Origin: an uncultured Lachnospiraceae bacterium
GTDB lineage: Bacteria; Bacillota; Clostridia; Lachnospirales; Lachnospiraceae
DNA: 34,823 nucleotides
Reading direction: 5' to 3'
Assembly (NCBI GenBank): GCA_951801955.1
Contig: CATOOV010000034.1
Location: forward strand, 1 to 34,823
The translations under genes were made by a program, and so were the position numbers. The notes under the pieces were generated by a model. That model was not told the DNA's origin. It searched no databases and was given only the letters and a program-made list of their open reading frames with translations. This document shows positions 21,339-31,555 of the stretch, in pieces. Numbering within the stretch: the first letter of the stretch is position 1; each line of letters begins with the position of its first letter.

Positions 21339-23888
21339 ATGAAGGATAAAAAGATTATAAATTTTCTGAGAAGCAGCTTGATTGTAGTGATTGCTGTTTG
21401 CCTGCTGGTTTTTTTTGGACTGACTTTATTGATGTCTTATGAGACCCAGCAGACAGTGAGAGAGATCAGTGATATCTATATGTCAGAGATGAATATCCAG
21501 CTCCAGCAGAAATTCATTTCCATTATCAGTCTCCGTCTGCAGCAGGTGGCAGGTGTTGTGAGGACTAATCCACCTGAGAACAGCCAATACGGAGAAACGC
21601 TTTTGGAGGATTTAAGAAAAAGGGCAGAAGTACGGAATTTTTCCTATTTGGGATTTTATACGGAAGAAGGAGAACTGATTGATATCTATGGGGGGGGAGT
21701 TGAACTTGAAAATAGCAATGGGGTAATGATCTCTCTGTCTGAGAATGGGGAAAGTGTTTCCCAGGGCTGGGACAGCAGCCATGATAAAGTCCTTTTATTG
21801 GGAGAAAGGGCGTCTTATGATTTGGGAGACGGCAGAAGGAGTATTGCACTGATGGCAGGGATTCCGATGGAATATCTCAATGAAGTTCTGTTTCTGGATG
21901 AGAAAGATGAAAAGGTATATTCCCATGTTATCGACCGTGAGGGCAATTTTGTGATTCGTAACGGGGGTGTGTACCAGGAAAATTATTTTGAGCGGATGAT
22001 GGATGAGTATGGGGGAATAAGTGAGAATCAGATTGAAGAACATATCAATGGATTACAGAATGCGATTAATCATGGAGAGAATTATTCTATGAGGGTTACG
22101 GCAGAAGGGGAAAAGCGAACTATTTACTGCACCCCCCTTTCAAAAAATTCTTTCTGGTATCTGGTTACAATTATGCCGGAAGGTAAAATAGATGACTCTG
22201 TGACAAAGCTGGATTCTATTCGCCTGGGGATTATGATGGGTTCTGCATTGTCAATCCTAGTCACAATGGGAATTATTTTTGTATTGTATTTCCGATGGTC
22301 AAAACAGCAGATTCGGGAGTTGGCCAAAGCGAGAAATGAGGCGGTGGCGGCAAATGCGGCGAAAAGTGAATTTCTTGCCAGTATGAGCCACGATATCCGC
22401 ACTCCTATGAACGCCATCGTAGGAATGACTGAGATTGCCCTGAAAAATATCCAGAGTGAGGAGCGTGTGGAGGACTGCCTGCACAAAGTGAGGTTATCAA
22501 GTAAACACTTGTTGGGGCTGATCAATGACGTTTTGGATATGTCCAAGATTGAAAGCGGAAAGATGACTCTGAATATTGAAGTAATGTCCATTCGGGAGGT
22601 TATGGATGATATCGTAAATATTATCCAGCCCCAGATCAAGGCGCGAAACCAGCAATTTGATATTTTTATTGATAAAATTATTTGGGAAGAAATACACAGT
22701 GACAGTGTGCGTCTCAATCAGGTACTGTTGAATTTATTGTCCAATGCGGTTAAATTTACGCCGGAAGAAGGAAGAATTGACATTCATGTGGGGCAGGAAC
22801 CCTCTCCGCTTGGGGAAGAATACATAAGGACAAGTTTTATTGTAGAGGATAATGGGATTGGAATGACAAAAGAGTTCCAGAAGAAAATCTGGGATACCTT
22901 TACGCGGGAAGAAAATGACCAGGTGCACCGGATTACCGGGACAGGCTTGGGTATGGCGATTACAAAAAGCATTGTGGATTTGATGGGAGGAACCATTGGG
23001 CTGGAAAGTGAACAAGGGAAAGGAAGCCGCTTTACAGTGACGCTGGATCTGAAAAAAGCAGATGATTCGAGCGAGGAAATGAAACTTCCAGAATGGAATA
23101 TTCTGGTGGTGGATGATAATGAGCAGCTTTGCCTTACCGCAGCGGCAAATCTGGAGGAATTGGGCGTCCATGCAGAATGGACCCAGAGTGGCAGACATGC
23201 GGTTGATTTGATTGAGGAGCGGTATAAGAAAAAACAGGATTACGATTTTGTATTGATAGACTGGAGAATGCCAGATATGGACGGCATGGAAACGATTTTT
23301 GAGATCCGCAAACGGGTAGTCAAACGCATTCCGCTGTTTTTGATCTCTGCTTACGATTGGAGTGATATTGAAAATGATGCAGATGACCTGGATATTGAAG
23401 GCTTTATCTCCAAACCCTTGTTTAAATCTACATTGTTTGCATGTCTTTGCAGGTATATGGAAGGATATGAGGGCGATGACATGCATCAGGACGGGCAGGA
23501 AATGGATTTTTATGGGAAGATGATTCTTCTTGCAGAGGATATTGACTTAAATTGGGAGATTGCCAATGAAATTCTTTCTGCTACTGGAATGAAACTGGAT
23601 CGTGCCTGCAATGGCAAGGAATGTCTGGAAATGTTTGAGGCGTCTGAATTGGGACATTATGATGCAATCCTTATGGATATCCGTATGCCGGTCATGAATG
23701 GCTATGATGCCACAAAGGCGATACGTGGATTGGAACGTGAAGACAGTAACCTTCCGATTATTGCTATGACGGCGGACGCTTTTTCAGATGATGCACAGAA
23801 ATGTCTGGAATGCGGTATGAACGCCCATATTCCAAAACCGCTGGATATTAAGCAGTGTATGACAGTGCTGCATAAATTTTTAAAGTAA
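21339..23888 (+). CDS. Hybrid sensor histidine kinase with two receiver domains
   Basis: The 849-residue membrane protein has a first transmembrane helix (12-31), an extracellular sensor of about 270 residues and a second helix (about 293-315). A HisKA domain with SMSHDIRTPMN (phospho-acceptor H351), an HATPase domain (NLLSNAVKFTPEEG, DNGIGM, GTGLGMAI) and two receiver domains follow. The receivers carry phospho-acceptor Asp641 (VLIDWRMPDMDG) and Asp780 (ILMDIRMPVMNG). No HPt or output domain is present, so the phosphate must pass to another protein. The signal is unknown; the outer part resembles Cache-type sensors. TAGGAGGA stands before ATG 21339, 9 bp after parC. Confidence 0.9.
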   Translation: MKDKKIINFLRSSLIVVIAVCLLVFFGLTLLMSYETQQTVREISDIYMSEMNIQLQQKFISIISLRLQQVAGVVRTNPPENSQYGETLLEDLRKRAEVRNFSYLGFYTEEGELIDIYGGGVELENSNGVMISLSENGESVSQGWDSSHDKVLLLGERASYDLGDGRRSIALMAGIPMEYLNEVLFLDEKDEKVYSHVIDREGNFVIRNGGVYQENYFERMMDEYGGISENQIEEHINGLQNAINHGENYSMRVTAEGEKRTIYCTPLSKNSFWYLVTIMPEGKIDDSVTKLDSIRLGIMMGSALSILVTMGIIFVLYFRWSKQQIRELAKARNEAVAANAAKSEFLASMSHDIRTPMNAIVGMTEIALKNIQSEERVEDCLHKVRLSSKHLLGLINDVLDMSKIESGKMTLNIEVMSIREVMDDIVNIIQPQIKARNQQFDIFIDKIIWEEIHSDSVRLNQVLLNLLSNAVKFTPEEGRIDIHVGQEPSPLGEEYIRTSFIVEDNGIGMTKEFQKKIWDTFTREENDQVHRITGTGLGMAITKSIVDLMGGTIGLESEQGKGSRFTVTLDLKKADDSSEEMKLPEWNILVVDDNEQLCLTAAANLEELGVHAEWTQSGRHAVDLIEERYKKKQDYDFVLIDWRMPDMDGMETIFEIRKRVVKRIPLFLISAYDWSDIENDADDLDIEGFISKPLFKSTLFACLCRYMEGYEGDDMHQDGQEMDFYGKMILLAEDIDLNWEIANEILSATGMKLDRACNGKECLEMFEASELGHYDAILMDIRMPVMNGYDATKAIRGLEREDSNLPIIAMTADAFSDDAQKCLECGMNAHIPKPLDIKQCMTVLHKFLK

Positions 23889-23899
23889 CAGGAGGCACC

Positions 23900-25219
23900 A
23901 TGGAAAGAGAAACAGAGGTTGTAATTGTAGGTACCGGAGCCGCCGGACTGTTCTGTGCACTGCAGCTTCCGGAAAGTACAAAAATAACGATTATCACAAA
24001 GGCAGAGGCAGAGGGCAGTGATTCTTTTCTTGCCCAGGGCGGAATTTGTATGCTTCGGTCAGAAGAGGATTATGAGCCTTATTTTGAAGACACCATGAAG
24101 GCAGGACATTACAAAAACAACCCAGAATCGGTAGAAATGATGATTCGAAGTTCCCAGGAAATCATAGATCTTTTGATTGGCTATGGAGTGGAATTTGAGC
24201 ATCAAGATGGAAAGCTGGCATTTACTAGGGAAGGCGGTCATTCAAAGCCTAGGATTTTGTTCCATGAGGACATTACTGGGAAGGAAATCACAGGCAAGCT
24301 GTTAGAGCAGGTAAAAAAGCGCAGCAATATTACCATATATGAGCATACAGAAATGGTGGATGTGCTGTGTGAAAATAATATTTGTTATGGGATTATTGCT
24401 TTGGACAGCAGGGGTGGGGTCACTGCCCTGCAGGCAGGGCATACGGTACTTGCCTGCGGCGGCATCGGGGGCTTGTACCGTCATTCCACCAATTTTTCCC
24501 ATTTGACGGGCGATGCCATTGCGATTGCATTGCGGCATCATATCACTTTAAAGGATGTAAATTTTGTCCAGATTCATCCCACAACCCTGTATTCCGAGAA
24601 ACCTGGCAGAAGGTTTTTGATTTCTGAATCTGTCCGGGGAGAGGGCGCTGTGCTTTATAATGCCAAGATGGAACGGTTTGTGGATGAACTGCTTCCAAGG
24701 GATGTGGTAACCCATGCCATTTTAGAACAGATGGAAGTCGATGATGTTCCTTATGTATGGCTGTCTATGGAGGGCATAGCCAAAAAGGATATCCTGGGGC
24801 ATTTTCCAAATATTTACAAACGGTGTTTGGAAGAGGGGTATGATGTGACAAAAGAATGTATTCCAGTGGTTCCCGGACAGCATTATTTTATGGGAGGAAT
24901 CCAGTCTGACTTGGAAGGAAGGACTTCCATGAAGCGTTTGTATGCCGTAGGTGAAACAAGCTGCAATGGCGTCCATGGCGCAAACCGTCTTGCCAGCAAT
25001 TCGCTGTTGGAAAGCCTGGTATTTGCCAGAAGGGCAGCAATGGATATGGCGCAGGCAGAGCCGCAGAAATTGGCGGAGGAAAATACAATGTTCCATCAGG
25101 AAACATATACTGATTTGAAAAAACTGCGCCAGGAGAATCGGACACTGGTATTGCAGGAGATAGAGAGGATGAAGAAAGAATATGAACAACAACATAACCA
25201 TGACCTTAAATGTGGATGA
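23900..25219 (+). CDS. nadB: L-aspartate oxidase NadB, short form
   Basis: A 439-residue flavoprotein that oxidises aspartate to iminoaspartate in de novo NAD synthesis. FAD-binding motif VVIVGTGAAGLFCALQL (8-24), SFLAQGGI (near 44), SVRGEGAVLYN and the RDVVTHAI segment of the active-site region, and the C-terminal FAD loop GANRLASNSLLESLVF are all present. Typical NadB has about 510-540 residues; here the C-terminal helical domain is shortened. AGGAGG precedes ATG 23900. The gene overlaps nadC by 38 bp. No nadA (quinolinate synthase) is next to it, so that step must be encoded elsewhere. Confidence 0.93.
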   Translation: MERETEVVIVGTGAAGLFCALQLPESTKITIITKAEAEGSDSFLAQGGICMLRSEEDYEPYFEDTMKAGHYKNNPESVEMMIRSSQEIIDLLIGYGVEFEHQDGKLAFTREGGHSKPRILFHEDITGKEITGKLLEQVKKRSNITIYEHTEMVDVLCENNICYGIIALDSRGGVTALQAGHTVLACGGIGGLYRHSTNFSHLTGDAIAIALRHHITLKDVNFVQIHPTTLYSEKPGRRFLISESVRGEGAVLYNAKMERFVDELLPRDVVTHAILEQMEVDDVPYVWLSMEGIAKKDILGHFPNIYKRCLEEGYDVTKECIPVVPGQHYFMGGIQSDLEGRTSMKRLYAVGETSCNGVHGANRLASNSLLESLVFARRAAMDMAQAEPQKLAEENTMFHQETYTDLKKLRQENRTLVLQEIERMKKEYEQQHNHDLKCG

Positions 25220-26036
25220 TTTGATTCTTATGGCATTGCGGGAGGATATTTCCAGTGAGGATGTGACTACCAATGCCGTCATGCCAAAAGCGCAAAAGGG
25301 AGAGGCGCAGTTAATCTGTAAACAGGACGGGATCCTCGCTGGTCTTTTTGTATTTCAGCGGGTATTTGAACTGTTAGATCAGAAGATTCAGGTAAAGTTT
25401 CACTTTACAGATGGAGATGCTGTAAAGAAAGGTGATTTGATTGGAACCGTTGCCGGCGATATCCGTGCAATTTTGTCAGGGGAGCGTACAGCGCTGAATT
25501 ACCTTCAGCGGATGAGCGGAATTGCCACCTATACCAATTCCGTTGCGAAGCTGCTGGAAGGCAGTAAAGTGAAGCTGTTAGATACCAGAAAGACAACGCC
25601 CAACAACCGAATTTTTGAAAAATATGCAGTAAAGGCAGGCGGGGGATATAATCACCGTTACAACCTTTCTGACGGCGTCCTGTTGAAAGATAACCATATT
25701 GGCGCGGCAGGAGGGGTAAAAGAAGCGGTGCGGATGGCGAAAGAATACGCCCCCTTTGTGCGGAAAATTGAGATTGAATGTGAGACAGTGGAAATGGTGC
25801 AGCAGGCGGTGGAAGCAGGAGCCGATATTATTATGTTGGACAATATGACCGTGGAGGAAATGCAAAATGCAATTGCCGCAATTGACGGCAAGGCAGAGAT
25901 CGAATGTTCTGGCAATGTGACCAAAGAAAATATTGAACATTATATTTCATTGGGGGTAGATTATATTTCCAGCGGGGCGCTGACCCATTCGGCGCCGATT
26001 ATGGATATTTCCCTGAAAAACCTTCATACAGTATAA
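25182..26036 (+). CDS. nadC: Nicotinate-nucleotide pyrophosphorylase NadC
   Basis: The 284-residue enzyme makes nicotinate mononucleotide from quinolinate and PRPP. It has the N-terminal sandwich domain (LREDISSEDVTTNAV near 18-33), ERTALNYLQRMSGIAT, LDTRKTTP, the KAGGGYNHRYNLSDGVLLKDNH block, and the barrel end HSAPIMDISLK. The start lies inside nadB. ATG 25182 is used; an ATG 18 bp later is equally able to give a full domain. The overlap suggests translational coupling. Confidence 0.95.
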   Translation: MNNNITMTLNVDDLILMALREDISSEDVTTNAVMPKAQKGEAQLICKQDGILAGLFVFQRVFELLDQKIQVKFHFTDGDAVKKGDLIGTVAGDIRAILSGERTALNYLQRMSGIATYTNSVAKLLEGSKVKLLDTRKTTPNNRIFEKYAVKAGGGYNHRYNLSDGVLLKDNHIGAAGGVKEAVRMAKEYAPFVRKIEIECETVEMVQQAVEAGADIIMLDNMTVEEMQNAIAAIDGKAEIECSGNVTKENIEHYISLGVDYISSGALTHSAPIMDISLKNLHTV

Positions 26037-26063
26037 AACAACAGCAGAAAGGATCAATGGGTC

Positions 26064-26567
26064 ATGGATTACGAAGAGAGTAAATATGGAAAAGCAGCAG
26101 AAGAATATTTTAAAAAAGGTTATAACTGTGCCCAAGCAGTGTTTCTTGCATTTTCAGATTTGTATGGAATGGACGAGACGACAGCGGCACGTCTCAGTTC
26201 TTCCTTTGGAGGGGGCATGGGCAGGCTCCGGGAGGTCTGCGGGGCAGTCAGCGGCATGTTTTTGACGGCAGGTATGCTCTATGGTTACGATACTCCTGGG
26301 GCACAGCAGGAGAAGGCTGACCATTACCAGCGCATACAAGAACTTGCCAGGTCGTATGAAGCAGAAAACGGGTCCATTGTCTGCAGGGAGCTGCTGGGAT
26401 TAAGCCAAAAGCGCCAGGAGCCAGTGCCAGAGAAACGAACAGAGGAATATTATAAAAAACGTCCCTGTCCGAAGCTGGTACAGATGGCTGCAGCAATTAT
26501 GGAACAGTATATCAAGGAACATCCGCTGCCGTCTTGTGATGGGCACAAGGCGATAGACCAAGGATAG
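26064..26567 (+). CDS. C_GCAxxG_C_C family protein (putative redox protein)
   Basis: A 167-residue protein of the small family named after its cysteine pattern. GYNCAQAVFLAF gives the first Cys near residue 21; the CGAVSGMFL segment carries the GCAxxG-like motif as CGAVSG near residue 53; further cysteines are at ICREL, RPCPKL and PSCDGH. The family is thought to bind metal or act in redox reactions, but no reaction is established. AAAGGA lies 10 nt before ATG 26064, 27 bp after nadC, so it is the last gene of the operon. Confidence 0.8.
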   Translation: MDYEESKYGKAAEEYFKKGYNCAQAVFLAFSDLYGMDETTAARLSSSFGGGMGRLREVCGAVSGMFLTAGMLYGYDTPGAQQEKADHYQRIQELARSYEAENGSIVCRELLGLSQKRQEPVPEKRTEEYYKKRPCPKLVQMAAAIMEQYIKEHPLPSCDGHKAIDQG

Positions 26568-26600
26568 ACAAAAGCATTTTGTAAAAGAAAGTTCAAATTA

Positions 26601-26698
26601 GGGGCTGTCATAGGAAGGATTGCAAGTACAGGATATGGTGTTTTCTGAAAGGAAATGGATCCATTTTTTGTAGGGTTTATTCTTCATGTGGCAGCCCC
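26601..26698. repeat. MITE-like or terminator inverted repeat after the nad operon
   Basis: Ends GGGGCTGTCA (26601-26610) and TGGCAGCCCC (26689-26698) pair over 10 bp with one G-T wobble. Inside lies AAATGGATCCATTT followed by more T residues (26653-26669), which could by itself end transcription. The terminal sequence resembles the left end of the unit at 16629. Confidence 0.45.
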
Positions 26699-26912
26699 TG
26701 TTTTCGCCATATAGAAAATTTTACTTCAAACCTATAGGTATTTAGTCTATTACTTTGTGGTAATAACAGTGAGTAAATATAAGCGAAAATGCTTATTTTT
26801 ATGCTGCTTTTTGAGAAAAAACTGCTGTGGAAATCATGTATAATAAATATATCAGATATGGAAAGATTCTTGAAAATGTTGAAATGGTCATGGCAGTGAG
26901 GGAGGAGGGAAA

Positions 26913-26969
26913 ATGAAAAGACTGTATGATTTCGTCGGAGAAGGCTCCGTCAAATTGCAAGGGTGCTGA
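26913..26969 (+). CDS. Possible 18-codon ORF running into the repeat
   Basis: A very strong ribosome binding site (GGAGGAGGGAAA) precedes ATG 26913, which opens MKRLYDFVGEGSVKLQGC and then stops. The last codons lie inside the dispersed repeat that starts at 26957. This suggests either a leader peptide or a gene start cut off by insertion of the repeat. Confidence 0.3.
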   Translation: MKRLYDFVGEGSVKLQGC

Positions 26970-27032
26970 TTTGTTTTTGCCAGCAGGGCAGGCCTGCACC
27001 CCACAGTAAGAATGCCAATGGCGTTCTTGAAT
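26957..27032 (+). repeat. Dispersed 76-bp intergenic repeat, copy C
   Basis: Ungapped alignment with the reverse complement of 18832-18907 gives 61 identical positions of 76. The right end carries the palindrome AAGAATGCC-AAT-GGCGTTCTT (27008-27028). The middle (positions 28-39) is the only poorly conserved part. Confidence 0.8.
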
Positions 27033-27062
27033 TAAAAGATTAGGAATCTGAGAAAGGAAGGG

Positions 27063-30000
27063 ATGAGAAAAATGAAATGGAAAAAGAGAATCTGTGTGCT
27101 GTTATGCCTGTTTTTGATAGGTACAGATCTATATATAGGAAATATTTCCCAGGTACAGGCGCAAGACAGCGGCACTAATGCGAAAAAACGGGAAACGTTG
27201 GATTTTAACACAGACTGGCTTTACAGTAGCATGGACTATGAGAACGGGGAAGCAGTCAGACTGGACGATTCTGGGTTTGACAGAGTGTCTGTGCCTCATG
27301 CGAATACAGTGTTAGAGACGCATAAGGGAAATGATTTTCCAAATGAAATTGACTCTTACCGTTTTGTTTCATGGTACCGCAGGCATTTTACATTGCCCAG
27401 GAACTATACGGGAAGAAATATTACGGTAGATTTTGAGGGAGTTGCCACGATCACAGATGTCTATTTGAATGGAGAACTGCTGGAGGAACATAAGGGTGCA
27501 TATACCGGATTTTCCGTGGATATCACAGACAAGGTGTATACGGATGGAAGGGAGAATGTCCTTGCTGTTCGGGTAAATTCTGAGAGACAGGCGCAGGTTC
27601 CGCCGGAAGGGGGGAATGTGGATTACTGTCTGTTTGGCGGAATTGTTAGGGATGTGACCATGACAATTACAGAGCCTGTCCATGTGGAGCGGGTATTTGT
27701 CACCACGCCAGAACTTACAAAGAACAGAGGAAAAGTGAAGAACAGTGTGGATATTTTGAACAATTCTGACAAGGGAAAAACTTATACGGTTGAGACTTCA
27801 GTGCTTGACAAAGAAGGAAAAACGGTCGTTTCTGCTTCCAAGCAGGCTGAGATTCCGGCTGGCAAGCTGACAAATGTTGAGATGACCACAGACACGGTTT
27901 CCAATCCTCATTTGTGGGATGTGGACGACCCGTATCTCTACACGGCTGTTACTAAGATTAAAGATGGTGATACCGTTATTGATACATACAATACCAGATT
28001 TGGTATGCGGTTTATGGAGTTTAAGAAGGGACCAGAGGACGGAAGTTTCTATTTAATATGGAAAAAAGATAGAAATTATTGGTATTAACCGCCATGAGCA
28101 GTGACCTTGGATTGGGCGAGCCGTGCCAGATAAGCTGCAGGTACAAGATGCAGATTTGATCAAAGCAGACGGCATCAATGCCGTGCGTTGTTCCCATTAT
28201 CCACAGGATCCTTCTTTTTTGGACAGGTGTGACGAAATTGGTCTTCTAGTTTTCGAAGAGCCGCCAGGATGGCAGCATATTGGCGATAATGAATGGAAAG
28301 CAGAGTTTAAGAAAAACTTGGAGGAATTGATTCTGCGTGACCGAAACCATCCTTCCATTATCAGTTGGGGAGCAAGGCCGAATGAATCCAAGGCGGACCT
28401 TCCATTTAACAAGGAGTGTGAAAAAATCTCCAAGGATCTGGATCCCACCAGGGATACCCATGGCGTGCGCTGGGAGTTTGCACTTCCAGGAGAGATCCAG
28501 AATAATCCCAACCATCTGGCAGAGGATGAAGAGGTTGTAAACGACCTCTTAACCGTAAATTACCGTTATCCTGAAAATCCGCCCCATATCCCTTATATGG
28601 TCACGGAGCATTCCAATGACTGGTGGGGTGATGGATTTTCCTGGGCAAAGGATGCGGAGGCGATCAAGTTTATCGATTCTTTTGCAGAACCTTTGGACTA
28701 TTTCTACAGAAATGATAAAGTGGCAGGCGGTTTCGGCTGGAGTATGTTCGATTATGACAACGAGGTAAATTATACCAATACCGGGCATGTGTTCTACAGC
28801 GGGCTGTATGATATTTTCCGACACGAAAAACCAGTTGCCTATTTGTATAAGTCCCAGGTGGAACCAGGGGATAACCCCGTGATCTATATTGCCAATAGTT
28901 GGACGAGGGAGGGAAGCAACACAGATACTGTCTATGTGATGAGTAACTGTGATGAGGTCGAGTTGTTTGTGAACAATGTCTCTAAAGGAAAAATAAAGCC
29001 TAATAAATACATAAACCTGCCGCATCCGGTTTATGAATTTAAAAATATTTCCTATGAGGAAGGCGAATTAAAGGCAGTGGGTTACATCAATGGGCAGAAG
29101 GCAGGAGAATACATCCGTAAGACAGCAGGAGAGCCCGTGCGTCTGGTTGCAAAGGCAGATTACAGCACACTGGCTGCAGATGGTACGGATATGACTAGCG
29201 TATCCATCACTGCTGTAGATGCAAATGGGAACCATGTACCCTTCGCATCGAATAAGGTCAATGTTGCCCAGACAGGCGGCGTGGATGCGACTTTGATTTC
29301 TGAGAGAAATATGGAACTTGAGAATGGAAAAATTGCGTTCCTGGTGCAGTCTGTCCGCGATTCGGCAGGAACCGCACAGTTTACAATTACCTCAGAAGGG
29401 CTGCAGTCTGCCGATGTAAGTATCAAGATCGATCCTTTTGCAGCAGAGAACTTGGTTCCCACAGTTGAAACCTCTGGTAAGGCTACGCCTAAATTTGCCA
29501 ATTCCTATATCATTAATGACAGCAGGAGAGGGACAGGGCTGTTTGAGTTCAATTACCAGGGAACCGGCTGGGTATATGCCGGCGAAAAAACAGCGCACAA
29601 AGGCGATAACCATTATTCCAACCAGGCAGGAGATACGGTCAGTATCCGTTTCCTTGGAACAAACCTGAAATATTATGGCGCAAAAGCAAACAACCATGGA
29701 ATCGTTGCCTTTTCCATTGACAACGGCGCAGAAACCAACGTGGATTGTTATGCAGGAAGCAGAAGCGCGAATGAGCTGCTTTTTGACACAGGAATTTTGC
29801 CATATGGAGAGCATGTGGTAAAAGTCCGGGTGACTGGACAGAAAAATGCCAATGCTGCAGATTATTACATGAATGCAGATAAGATCGAGGTATCCGGAAA
29901 TTCTTCACAGGTCACAGTGAATGACCATACCACAGGAACCGGGGAAAACCAGTTCAACTATGTAGGTACCTGGGCGCCAGGCGGCGGAGGTTCCGGTTTC

Positions 30001-31389
30001 TATCAAGGAGATAATTACTGGTCTAATACGAAGGATTCATATCTTTCCTTTGGATTTACTGGCACTTCTTTGAAATATTATTGTTCCAAGGAAGCAAATC
30101 TTGGAATTGCAGCATTTTCTATTGATAATGGCAAAGAGCAGATGGTTGATCTTTATCAGGCGGACAGTGTGTACCAGCAGTTAGTGTATGAAGCCAGCGG
30201 CTTAACGCCTGGTTCCCATACGCTGAAAGTCCGGGTAACTGGAAATAAAAATGCAGCAGCGTCTGACTGCTGCGTGGTGGCTGATAAAATTGAAGTCTCC
30301 AATGGGGAAGAAAGCTGCAGCCATGAGCACACGGAGATCTGGAACAAAAAAGCGGCAACCTGTACTGAACAGGGATATAGCGGAGATACCTGCTGTCTAG
30401 ATTGCGGGGAGAAAGTTACAGATGGAAAAATTATAGAGGCATTGGGACATCAGTGGGATAACGGCGTGGTTACGAAGGAACCCACGGCAACGAAGGCGGG
30501 GGTAAAGACCTTTACTTGTAAGGTGTGCAAAGCGACGAAAACAGAGACAATCCCAGCAGCAGGAACACCAGAGCCCCAATTGCCGAAAGTGGGGGATACC
30601 TTAAAAGACAAAACTTCCAAAGCAGTTTATAAGGTGACCTCCATAAAAACAGTGAAAGGGAAAACAAGTGGTACTGTGAAGTATCTAAAGCCTTCCAGCA
30701 CTTCTGTGAAAACGGCCACTATTCCAGCAAGTGTTAAGATAAACAATATTACTTACAAGGTAACGGCACTTGCAGACAAAGCGCTGCAGAATCACAAAAA
30801 GCTGACAAAAGCAGTGATTGGAAGCAATGTTACTTCTATCGGTTCGAATGCATTTCGTGGATGTACGAAGCTTAAGACGTTGACAATTGGAAAGAACGTC
30901 ACATCCATTGGGACAAAAGCATTTTATAAATGTACCAGCCTTGGCAAAGTTACGATTCCGTCCAAAGTGAAAAAGATCGGCAAGCAGGCATTTGATGGAT
31001 GTAAAAAGCTTACAACTGCCGTGATCGGAAATAGTGTTACCACCATAGGGGACAATGCATTCAGCGGATGTACGAAGCTTAAGACAGTGACAATCGGGAA
31101 AAAGGTTACAACCATTGGGGCAAAGGCATTTTATCAATGCAGCACCCTTGGAAAAGTAACAATTCCGTCCAAGGTGAAAAAGATCGGCAAGCAGGCATTC
31201 TATGGATGTAAGAAACTGAAGACGATCACAATCAAGACAACGTTATTGAAAAAGACAACGGTTGGAAGCAGTGCATTTAAAGGAATTTATGCAAAGGCGA
31301 CCATCAAGGTTCCTAAGAGTAAGCTGAAAGCCTATAAGGGCATTTTGAAGGCAAGGGGCGTAGGAAAGAAAGTCAAAATAAAGAGTTAG
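27063..31389 (+). pseudogene. Exported GH2 beta-galactosidase-like surface protein, frameshifted
   Basis: Two frames encode one protein. Frame one (27063-28088) has a signal peptide (VLLCLFLIGTDLYIG) and the GH2 sugar-binding and Ig-like domains. A base too many near 28056-28058 breaks it in what should read FYLNGKKIEIIGINRHEQ. In the second frame an in-frame TGA (28102-28104) stands where GH2 enzymes have Trp (RHEQWPWIG). The barrel then continues, with catalytic acid/base Glu in RPNES (codon 28384) and nucleophile Glu in MVTEHSN (codon 28606) both kept. C-terminal parts are an Ig-like domain, two jelly-roll carbohydrate-binding-like domains (about 29500-30300), a cysteine repeat (CSHEHTEIWNKKAATC...) and BspA-type leucine-rich repeats (30600-31389). 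No LPxTG is seen. Enzyme activity should be lost unless the lesions are sequence errors. Confidence 0.85.
30439..30565 (+). repeat. 127-bp block identical to the window end, copy 1
   Basis: Identical base for base to 34697-34823, offset 4258. It encodes the end of a cysteine repeat (LGHQWDNGVVTKEPTATKAG and on). The surrounding paralogous sequence is much less similar, so this points to recent gene conversion or duplication. Confidence 0.9.
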
Positions 31390-31555
31390 AAATACATGTG
31401 AGATACGTTTTATTTTTGATGCGCAGGGATTCGAAAAAGCCAATGTCAGAAAAATTAGGTCGAATCCCGCGCTAAGGTTCGCACAAGGAGCCTTGAAATA
31501 ATAACTGTAGCTCTGACACAAAGAGTATCTGTTAAGAAAGAAGGATATAGAAGGT
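31390..31555. other. Spacer between the two surface protein genes with a long hairpin
   Basis: GCGC-a-GGGATTCGA (31421-31434) pairs with TCGAATCCCGCGC (31460-31472) over 13 bp with one bulged A and a 25-nt loop; a second small stem CAAGG-AG-CCTTG follows (31484-31495). No T-run follows, so it is not a plain terminator. AAAGAAGGA stands before the next start codon. Confidence 0.55.

Larger units (their letters stand above)
26568..27062. other. 495-bp spacer between the nad operon and the surface protein genes
   Basis: It contains an inverted-repeat unit (26601-26698), a possible 18-codon ORF with strong RBS (26913-26969) and copy C of the dispersed repeat (26957-27032). A TATAAT at 26839-26844 has no -35 at a usual distance. 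AGAAAGGAAGG stands before the GH2-like gene. Confidence 0.6.

Noticed and set aside
28102..28104. TGA in the GH2 gene read as selenocysteine or as a recoded Trp
   Set aside because: It comes with a separate frameshift 45 bp upstream, and other genes in the window use TGA as a normal stop.
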